A program made the position numbers and the translations under genes. From NCBI GenBank assembly GCA_006176705.1, contig QRFJ01000488.1:1-64000 (forward strand): DNA of 64,000 nt, written 5' to 3'. How positions within the stretch are numbered: position 1 is the first letter of the stretch; the number at the start of each line of letters is the position of its first letter. The notes under the pieces were generated by a model that was not told where the DNA came from, ran no database searches, and worked only from the letters and a program-made list of their open reading frames with translations. Shown piece by piece: positions 55,936 to 64,000 of this stretch. Source of the DNA: Cocos nucifera. Taxonomy: Eukaryota; Streptophyta; Magnoliopsida; Arecales; Arecaceae.

Positions 55936-56575
55936 GTGTAGTGTATTCGAGATAGTTTTGGAGGGATCTATGGAGTGCGGAGGGTTCGAAGGAGCAACGA
56001 CTGTGTTCAAGATGCAGTGGCAGACTTAGCAATGCAGCATTGGATGGTTGGCCTCGAGGGACTCGGTTATAGAGTCAATTTCTGCAACATCAGAGAGACT
56101 TTAGTTTCAGATGGAGCACCAGGCAGAGATGGCTTCACAAGTGGAGAAAGTTTTGATATGAGTTCAGAGCGGAGGAGTATAGGAGGACCAATATCCTAGC
56201 ACCAATGCTGGAGATGCACAGTTCTAAGTGGAGCAACACATGCGGGTGAACAAGCGTAGTTCTGAGGAGAGCACATCAAGATATGTAGTAGGTGCCATCA
56301 TAGGATTACTATAGATCTTCATGAAAGTCCAAGACAAATGATGTAGCTGCCAAGTAGAAGAGTGTCTACAACTCCAAGGATGGTGCATAGGTGCAAGCCG
56401 TGGTCTTCAGTAGTGGAGGCGATCATCCCGAAGGCCTCAAAGAGAGATCAGTAGCTGAAGAAAGATGGCAGTGGTAAGGTATGCACAATTAGCTGTCAGG
56501 GCATGCATCGATAGTGGGATCATGTAGGAGAACATTGTCAGATGTGCCAAGACTTGGGCACACCAAGGTGGAGAT
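55936..56575 (+). other. 3' interior of element B
   Basis: Non-coding part shared with element A 7300-7998. The frame at 55975-56199 is a chance reading. It ends in the polypurine tract at about 56565-56575. Confidence 0.75.
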
Positions 56576-57518
56576 TGTAGGATTTGGTGTGGTGCTCCTA
56601 AGTCTTGAGAGGCCACAGGAAGAGCTAGGATGTTAGCTCCGAAAGTCTAGAAGGAGTATAGGTCCTAGGACTAGGATAGGAGTTATCCTAGGTGAAGGCG
56701 GTATGTAGCCTTGCATGGGCTCGAGGTTCAAGTGTAAGAACTTGAGAGGCTTGGTAGGTACTCTGGATACCTGAGATACAAGATGGAGTAAAGGACCAAA
56801 GTCAGGAGAAGAATCAGCCAAGAAAAGATGGTTGATATATAGGCGGGTTGGCTTGGATACGCAGTCGAGCCAGCTTAGGCTGAGATTGAGCCAACTTGGG
56901 ATGCAGTCGAGCTGGCTATCTCAGGCAGATAGAGGATAGAGTTTGGATGAGATGTAGTCGAGCTAGCTCGGCTACTAAGAGAGCCGGCTCAATGATGGCA
57001 AATAGAACTGGAAAGGATTTTCTATTTGAGGTCTTAAAGCTTGGTCCAATAAGGTCTTAGGTGGCTAATTCATGTATGGATCGGATTTAGATCCAGAAAA
57101 TGAGAGCATGTAAGACATGGATGTACATGAACTCGGTGAGTGCTTTCATGTATTGGATTAGTCTAGTAGAATATTTCAGCTAGAGTTTGGGTTTATTAGG
57201 ATTCATATGGTATAATAGAAATCCTAGGATATATAAACCCAAGCATTATAACCTTTTACAAGGAGTGGAATTAATATACAACTTTTCTCCCTAACTCTCT
57301 TCTCTCTTTTCTCTCTGGTTCCAATGCTAAGCCCTAGGTACCGCCATTAATCTTTGCTCATCTTCATATTTTTGGATTAACACCTAGGTTTGTGCAAGAG
57401 ATCGGATCTATGACTGTGGTTTCGAGTAGCTGTAGGCATAATAATTGGTATCAGATCAGTACCAATTATTTCAATACTTGGTATCAGAGCTAGGTGATGC
57501 CATGGTGATGCGCTAACA
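56576..57518 (+). repeat. 3' LTR of small Copia B
   Basis: Starts TGTAGGATTTGGTGTGG; ends GATGCGCTAACA before the TGTCC duplication. Aligns with 54030-54944 apart from small indels. Confidence 0.94.
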
Positions 57519-57897
57519 TGTCCTTTGGACATTTAAGCTTTGAAGAGCCTTTTGGATACTTCATAATGTGTTGATTGGCCCTACTCACCATACAACTCCT
57601 TTTGGTGAGTTAACATGGCCGTGGCAATCTTCATATCCTCATGTAGATGTTAAAGTTCATTTGACATTAACTCCATAATATAGCACCTAGCCTTGTTATC
57701 ATCAACAGTCCATTTTTTCTATGATTTCCTTTGGTTAGCCATCAAATGGTTTGGTAGCATAGACATATCCTAGTAGAGAACATAACTTAACTTTGCAAAA
57801 CTTAAAATTATTTTTAGGTTCTTGAGCCAGTCTTTATAATTGGTTCTGGTTGGTTGGTTGGTTTCAAGAATATGGCTAGAAGGTTAGAAGTTGACAT
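57519..57897 (-). pseudogene. Copia2 gag N-terminus, broken
   Basis: ATG at 57897 gives MSTSNLLAIFLKPTN, aligned to the ISASNPLARILD start of Copia1. It continues YKDWLKNLKIILSFAKLSYV, DDNKARCYIMELMSNEL, then EDMKIATAMLTHQKELYGE. It stops at the target site of element B. Three or more stops. Confidence 0.87.
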
Positions 57898-59098
57898 TTT
57901 ATTCTGCAGAGAGTAAAGGTTCAAATTAGACTTTTGTGTTTGCTTTGAAGATTTGTTTTAGGGTCACAAACGTGCCTCCCACTATTTTCTTAAGTCTCTT
58001 ACACTTCTCAGGTAGAGAAACGAAAATCCTTCATAACTAGAATTTCAAGTGGATACTGTGATCCCATCAATTTGATGCAAGACCTTATCTAGCAGTTATT
58101 GATGACATGTAAATTAGTAAGTGGATAATTCTTATCCAATTCTTCTCAAGCAAGTTACAGTGATCTTTGATCTCTAAGTTATGTAGGCCTCCCTTGATAG
58201 TTGTTGGCCCCATTTTTTAGTTAAGTCAGACCCACTATTTAAATGCATAAGCAATCTCTTACCTAATAGTTATTGGGCCTAACCCTATCTTTACCCCATA
58301 GCATCTCATGCTAACAGAATAGTTGTACCTTTTTGATGCAACTGACCACTATAACTAACCGAGACAGTCAACACCAATAAGATGCCCGCACATCTACAAT
58401 AGCAGAAGACCGCTTAACTTAATATTTATAAGGAGATTAAATTCAGATCTGAATTTTTTTAATTACTACATCTAATGCAAATAAAATCCACTAAATATAA
58501 ATAAGCGATGATGATCATGGATCTAAGAAAGGGATTTGGTCTCAAGTCATTGAGTCAGAATCATGGTCTATGGTTCAAAAGTACAAACACACACATGTCA
58601 ATCAGTTTGATCATCTTTAACTCCTTGATTCGACCCTGAGCAAGTCCTTGATCTGAACATGACCAACATCTTGACCCAGCCTTAACCAATTGCTCAACTT
58701 GATCCATGCTAGTTGTATGATGTAGGCTTACAATCGATCAACCATTGATGTACAACCAACCAAATAATACAATCCATAAAATATAATTAATTACAATCCA
58801 TTCGATCAGATCTAGCAAGACTCTTAGGTCTCTAAACTACATAAATCTGCTGATGCTCGTAGGCACCCAACAATTTAAAATTACAAGATTTGCACATGCG
58901 ATACATCACAGAGATAAGTAAAAGGGTTACAATCCTATGATCATCACGGCATGTATCTCATACATGAACCACAAGTATCTCACACATAAAAAAAATAAAT
59001 AATAGATTCAATTATTAATCATTTAACATTAATTCAAAAATTATTAAATGATCTAGAATATCCAAATCTATTATCTTAATCTTAAAATATATGAGGGC
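57898..59098 (-). other. 5' leader of Copia2
   Basis: About 1.2 kb, no coding signal, AT-rich near 58980-59090. It ends at the primer-site remnant (- strand TGTTATCAAAGTC at about 59099-59111, decayed from TGGTATCAGAGC). Confidence 0.7.
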
Positions 59099-59112
59099 GA
59101 CTTTGATAACAC

Positions 59113-61211
59113 TATTAGTAAAGAGGTTGTTATGCATAACGGAAGGAATCATGAAATTAACTTTTAATTAAATATATGAAATCTCATCTCGAAATAATTT
59201 GGATCCCTCATAGTTTTAAGATTAAGATTAATATAGTAAAGTAAGATCAAATCATCACTTTCGTATGGGTAGATCTATACAATAATCTAATAATTATGGA
59301 TGTCGTCATGGTCCTTTTGAAGCCACACAAGCGTCTATCCTCTACAAGTATCCACACAAGATTTTAATCTGATCAAGGATATCTAATCTCATCAGAGTGC
59401 TAGCTTCCTTGCAAAGATCCTTCTTCTGATGGTGGATTTTTTATTGCTAAAAATCCTTCTCATGGATTTTAGCTTCTCTCCTCTTTATACATAGGAATAG
59501 ATTTAAAACTTTTTCTCAATCTTTCTTGATTCTCTTCTCAAAAAAATCCAATAATCCCTCTCTTACTTTTCTTTTTGGTGTGTGTCCACCCTTGAGGTGG
59601 AACGTCCAACAACTTGGAAATACAACAAGAGGGGCATGAGACAAGAGGGGGTGAGCTCTATCTCTTTGGCATGAGATCTAATCTCTTTAATAATTGTGAA
59701 TTCCATCACATTAGAGTCATAGTGCATCAAGTCTTTGACATATCAAATTCTTTGACCAGTCCAAGACTTTAGTGAGGACTCTCTTGGATGTGAACTTTAG
59801 GCATGGACTCTCTTGGGTGTGATCCAATCACACATAAGGAGATAGAGGCATGAGGATTTTGGACATTAGCCTTGGGGTTTCCCAACTCTTGGATACATAT
59901 CATCCATTTTTGGCATGAGAAAAAACTTTGGAGCATCAACACTTGGGCATGAGGAGTCCTTCTGAGTGTCAATCACATTGACAAATTAAATTTTGATGGA
60001 TCAACCTTTGACCATTCAAAGTTTGTTAGGAGTCCTACTACTTTGGGGTTTGATAGTGTCAACTCTTTGACACGTCAAACCTTTGACTTGTCAAATTTTT
60101 GACTTGGATCTAAATCGTGTCCTATCAAATTAAATCCAACCATATGATCAAACACAACAGCGTATATGTATGATCCCGTAGGTTCTATTATGCCTGGTAG
60201 TAAGATGTATTGTAATCTCCATCCTCAATATTATTGAAGCTCTTTTCAATAGATTAGAACAAGTCCAAAAATTATCGACCATCAAGATAATTCTTATGAG
60301 TCTCACAATCTACCAATGATGTCTAATAGCATATAGTAGCATTCATCATGCGTAGAATGGAATAAAATAAACTTCTAGGTATAGTTAACGCATGATGCAA
60401 TCCTTTTATTGTGAGTCTTGATAAGATGAAGGTTATGAAATTACTAGTCAAACCTCATTATCAGTCATATGTCTAATTTATTCGACTTGAGTTCCTACAA
60501 TGAAAACTGCTGGAAACTCTTTTTCACTATTCACACTATCCTAGCCAAGATCTTTTGAACTCAGTCTCATAAATCATATAGGACTAACTTCCTTATCTAT
60601 GAAGAAAAATAGATTCTATATAGATACACACCCTATTTCTACAATGAATATACTATAGCCAATACGCACCGCAAGGATCCATATAGCTAGGGACCAAATG
60701 TATATATAATCAAACTACAGCAATCTTATTATGAATAGCCAAGGTAATGTAGGTTAAAGAAGTAATTACACTATTGCAGCATCAAGTAAGTCATTAATGA
60801 GTGAGTAGACGTCCAAGTGACTTCTCATATCAGTCAAGCCGGTACTCTTGTTTACTAACAATCACCTTGCAGTCCCACTCCAGTATCCCTATACTAAAGA
60901 CTTAAGATTCATCTATCCCTTCAAAAAAAAATGTGTGTACCAATTGCATCGAATTTATCACCATCTCTATGATAATCTATTGATCAGAAGCATTTAGAAA
61001 TTAATCACTAATGATACATGTCTTAAATTCTCAACTCTCGAGAATATGTGTCATCATCTTATTAATTTTTTGGATGATTCATGGACACATACACCATAAG
61101 AATGAAATTAAAAAATTAATTTTATTAATAATAAAAAAATCAAAGATAAAACTATATCCTAGAATAGATACATGTATCAGTCTGATTGGCTTCTAGAGCA
61201 TATATCTAATA
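59113..61211 (-). repeat. 5' LTR of Copia2
   Basis: On the + strand starts TATTAGTAAAGAGG and ends ATCTAATA. It matches 25714-27816 along its length. The CTTAA flank follows at 61212-61216. Confidence 0.9.
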
Positions 61212-61216
61212 CTTAA

Positions 61217-62440
61217 CTCCTGGAATAATCATTGACAAGATAAGTAAAGAGTGTTTCATACATATCCATGATGGCAAATTATATAGAATCATAATAACTA
61301 GCCAAGTGCTATAAATAGAACTTAGTATCCCAAATGGATTAAAACCATCAGTAGCTATATCCAATATAACACTGTGAACATCTGAGATAAAATTAAGATG
61401 CCTATTATTAAATACTTTTCATACTAAACTATCAGTTCGGTGTCTTAGCATTTCATCTTTTGTATGACCTTCATCACACTATTTCATCAATGAAGCTATT
61501 TTCGGTGATGCATAGATCCTTTCAAATCTAGGTATTAAAGAAAAGTAATGCAAAGTTTTAGCCGATATTTTTTTTACTCTAAGTAGCATCCACTTTGTTC
61601 AATATATCACCTTATCTTCTTTATATGATGCCCATCGGGAAGATCCATAGACATTGCATGATTCTAGATTAGTATTTTTATTCCGGTATAATATACAGTC
61701 ATTTAAACAACTATGAATCTTCTCATATCCAAGATCTAATTTTTTTACTAGTTTTTTTATATCATAAGTAGAAGTTGGTGATGTATCGCCTTTAAAAAAT
61801 GCATCCATAAATAATTAGAGTAGCATAGTAAAACTCTTATTAGACCATCCGTTCAAATATTTCAAATGAAATAGATGCATAAGAAAAAAAAATTTTGAAA
61901 AATTCTTACAACCCAGATGTAGTTCTTAATCATAATCTTTCAACAAATTATGATACTGATGTTCTATCTCATCATTAGATAAATGCGGAGGCCTCTTAAC
62001 ATGTCTAGGATCAATAAATATATACCTCTCCAGAATCACATATGTTTCTTGTTCTTCATTGAAATCTTCTAAATTTTTAGCACCAAATCTCATAGCATCT
62101 CTGAGCAAACCCCACATATCATCTTCTCTTGTAGGATTTTTTTTATAAATTGCTAGTTCCAATATCAAATCTATATTCCATATATGAGAGTTGATTACAT
62201 AGAGATGGTAACATGGATTCTCCATGAAACACCCATTCAGTATATCCTCTTATATAATCATTCCACATCAAATATTCTTCATTGGTTTATAGATCGAGAG
62301 AAGAATTATTTACATATATTGGCATGGATGAAAAATCTTCCATTCATTTAACCTTTATCAATAGTAAATTTAATAAAATTTTGTACTCCTTCAAAATAAT
62401 CTCTACTAGACCTTGGCTTGTTTCTCCAACTTTTATCCAT
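61217..62440 (-). pseudogene. CACTA transposase Tnp2, N-terminal third, broken
   Basis: Starts at 62440 with MDKSWRNKPRSSRDYFEGVQ, the standard Transposase-associated domain start. It continues IRGYTEWVFHGES near 62240, then the acidic region and MWGLLRDAMRFG (62225-61926), NEEQE, LLKD. The piece 61808-61599 reads TYDIKKLVKKLDLGYEKIHS and CLNDCILYRNKNTN, a conserved Tnp2 block. It ends VIMILYNLPSWICMKHSLLI then LSMIIPG at about 61220, where Copia2 inserted. The reading resumes at 25708. Several stops and shifts. Confidence 0.9.
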
Positions 62441-62849
62441 TATATGAGAATAATAACTATTATCCTTTGATACTATCAAACTATAGAATAAAGTACAAAT
62501 TAAACAAACATAAAGTACAAAAAAAGAAATGCAATTAATTTTAGCAACTAAAAATGTATTATTATAAGTGGCTCCCTACCATCTAGAAGAAAAGCCATAC
62601 AGTTCAATTTTGACCATCACCACACTTAAAACTATCACATAGCCATAGAATTCAAATATTTGTACCATTTGCAAAGTACAAGTTGGCAATCATTTAAGGT
62701 TCGAAATCATGGCTTGCAGCAAATTCATCTATTGTAATAGTAAAATATACAAATTTCAGAATTTTTTTAAGGAAAATATTACACACAACATGCACACACA
62801 GTTATATTACACAAGTTCTAAAGAGAGGACTTTACACGGGCTAAAGAAG
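62441..62849. other. Upstream region of the CACTA transposase
   Basis: AT-rich, no coding signal or repeat noticed; expected to hold the Tnp2 promoter and 5' untranslated part. Confidence 0.4.
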
Positions 62850-63742
62850 TCAACCTGATGCATTTCCATTTTCATTCTTAGTAGCCCTTCTTCACTTGAT
62901 AAAAATTTTTGAGCAATGAATCTATAGGGTCCCACACAACCACAAAAAAAAATTGTTAGAAACTTAGGAATGATATATTTTCTCTTTCCTGATCCATAGC
63001 TTCTGTATTTTGATTTGCCTATTATTTGCTAGAAGATATATTCCTAGTGATTAAGGGGAATTCATTAGGGCAAGCAGAACCAATGAAGAAAACAAATCAC
63101 ACTTAAGCATTAAGAGCATGAAGACCAACAAATTCAAAAGCATGTTAAGGACCTAACAAAAATGAACTCCTGATTGATCATAGTTTTGAAATTTGGAAGA
63201 TTAGACATGTTGACAGGATATGGGTCTTAAATTCTAACCTTGCGGCCAAGCAAATCAAATGTAGCAATCACTTTTCCTCTCGTAGCTTCAGTAGCTTCTT
63301 CATTTCCTTTTGTTCCTTCTTTAAAAGCTCGTTCTCCTGAAAGGCAAACAATTTCATGGAGATCAAACCATTTCTGAAGAATCAAGGCATCTTGCAAGAA
63401 AAGTGTCAATGATGTCAAAAAGAGCAAAATAATATGTCAATACCAAACTTAAGATGTAGTCTATCAATTCAAGAGGTGAATTTCCATCTATATTAATCAG
63501 ATGTACAATCATAATTTTAGCCACATCTCTTAAAATTAAAATCCACAAAGAAAAGTGCATCCCAGAACCTTGAGCCCAACCAAAGCAAAAAGATCTCAGC
63601 CAAAAGGAAAAGCAGGCTATACATTACATGAAATCCCAAATAAACCTCCATTGGAAGAAAAGAAAATGAATAAAAAAGATGAAAAGAGACAAATCTAGCA
63701 CGAGAACAATCTTAGATCAGATCCAAAGAAAATCTATATATC
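62850..63742 (-). pseudogene. Possible relic of a host-gene exon (ASC-1/TRIP4-like), uncertain
   Basis: At about 63345-63241 a - strand segment reads, across one shift, ENELLKKEQKEM followed by EEATEATRGKVIATFDLLGR. It is flanked by CTTTCAG/GA on the 5' side and AAG/GTTAGAA on the 3' side, as an exon would be. The helix-then-KV-TFDLLGRK pattern resembles the middle of the activating signal cointegrator 1 family. That identification is from memory of the family pattern and is weak. A second exon-like piece at about 62925-62850 reads RFIAQKFLSSEEGLLRMKME. The rest looks like intron. No complete gene is present. Confidence 0.3.
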
Positions 63743-63900
63743 TATTGGTGCAGAATTTGGTTGATGCCGGAACTGGCTGGAGCTGGAGAAGCCGAGGTTG
63801 CCGCTGGGACCTGCAAAAGAAGTTAGCTCTTCACCTGCATGTCACGACAATAGATGTGACATTACAAAGGAAGGATAATAATGATATTCATTTAAAGAAA
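63743..63900 (-). repeat. Fragment of a Tat-type LTR
   Basis: On the + strand starts TATTGGTGCAGAATTTGG and follows the terminal about 90 bp of the LTR at 44825 or 51339. Truncated after about 160 bp; not the same copy. Confidence 0.7.
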
Positions 63901-64000
63901 TGATATTCGTACTACTCCTCATCTATCGAGATTGATAGATCCCATCTTGGTGCAAACCAGAAAACTTGCTCCATAGATATCATTCACTCATCACCATTAT
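63901..64000. repeat. Fragment of a Copia1-type LTR
   Basis: CTACTCCTCATCTATCGAG followed by TTGATAGATCCC matches 34375-34425 of the Copia1 LTR (and 42470 in its partner). Runs off the window end. Confidence 0.65.

Larger units (their letters stand above)
54030..57518 (+). mobile_element. Small gag-only Copia-type LTR element B, nested in Copia2 gag
   Basis: LTRs of 915 bp (54030-54944) and 943 bp (56576-57518), starting TGTAGG and ending GCTAACA. A perfect initiator-tRNA-Met-type primer site lies at 54947-54959, a polypurine tract AAGGTGGAGAT directly before the 3' LTR, and TGTCC duplications on both sides. The 1.6 kb interior carries only a Copia gag. Its 3' interior is homologous to element A (4863-8503), so A and B belong to one non-autonomous group. 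Confidence 0.94.
25714..61211 (-). mobile_element. Copia2: Ty1/Copia element inserted in the CACTA transposase, itself heavily interrupted
   Basis: Two matching LTRs (25714-27816 and 59113-61211) flank the pieces of one - strand Copia element: gag (57897-57519 and 54029-53730), zinc knuckle and protease (about 53730-53440), integrase N-part (53110-52853 and 44819-44750), and a 3' stub (27910-27817). The 5-bp flanks CTTAT (25709-25713) and CTTAA (61212-61216) are one target duplication with a single change. Removing the element rejoins the Tnp2 reading LSMIIPG to HIDVFSQPLIEE. The reverse transcriptase and RNase H portions (about 2.2 kb by comparison with Copia1) are absent. Closest relative in the window is Copia1, an Angela/Tork-like group element. 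Confidence 0.88.
20354..62440 (-). mobile_element. CACTA (En/Spm) DNA transposon, split by later insertions; right end not found
   Basis: The left terminus CACTACAATCCTCTAGGCC is followed by subterminal repeats. On the - strand it carries Tnp2 (62440-61217 and 25713-23270) and a second, Ptta/En/Spm-type gene (about 22985-21290), the two-gene plan of plant CACTA elements. The transposase reading is interrupted exactly at 25714-61211 by Copia2. Net length between the left terminus and the Tnp2 start is about 6.6 kb without the insert. The element itself lies inside Copia4. No TTGTAGTG-like right terminus is visible before 64000, so that end is beyond the window or lost. Confidence 0.88.

Noticed and set aside
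1..64000. A new defence, biosynthetic or regulatory system
   Set aside because: All recognisable coding traces belong to transposable elements; apart from one doubtful exon relic no host gene was found.

Overview
This window is a stretch of repeat-dense nuclear DNA from a large plant genome, with no intact gene. It is AT-rich and lacks long open frames. It is packed with Ty3/Gypsy elements of the Tat lineage, Ty1/Copia elements, En/Spm-type (CACTA) DNA transposons and several kinds of tandem repeat. A flowering plant is certain in practice. A monocot, perhaps a palm, is only a guess from the look of the families. Nearly all coding traces carry frameshifts and TAG/TGA stops where CAG, CGA or TGG would be expected, so this is old, decaying (probably long methylated) DNA.

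Region 1 (1-16884): a Tat-lineage Gypsy element on the + strand. Its gag, protease, reverse transcriptase, archaeal-type RNase H and integrase are readable but broken, followed by an antisense, four-exon extra ORF and a 3' LTR. A small non-autonomous Copia element (A, 4863-8503, target duplication CTCCA) sits inside its RNase H region. The first 1.26 kb is a second, inverted copy of the extra ORF, abutting the gag leader.

Region 2 (16885-20353): the 3' half of a Copia element of another lineage on the - strand. It is cut off at 20353 by the end of a CACTA transposon.

Region 3 (20354-62440 and onward): one CACTA element on the - strand. Its second gene (Ptta/En/Spm type) lies at about 21290-22985 and its Tnp2 transposase at 62440-61217 plus 25713-23270. 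Tnp2 was split in two by a Copia element (Copia2, 25714-61211, target duplication CTTAA/CTTAT). Copia2 has itself been filled by: (a) a block of CACTA-like, satellite, foldback and low-complexity DNA (27911-44749), into which a 10.3 kb Copia element (Copia1, 32759-43082, duplication GAAGC) inserted; (b) a gag-only Tat deletion derivative (44825-52847, duplication TGTAT); (c) a second small Copia element (B, 54030-57518, duplication TGTCC). Removing the inserts restores reading across each site, which gives a relative insertion order five layers deep.

Region 4 (62441-64000): ordinary-looking intronic or intergenic sequence with a possible relic of one host exon on the - strand, then fragments of a Tat LTR and a Copia LTR.

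I found no RNA gene, CRISPR array or convincing new biological system. The most notable items are the gag-only element with its hairpin-unit array, the spliced antisense ORF with an inverted second copy, and the 183-bp satellite-like array inside a CACTA-like element.
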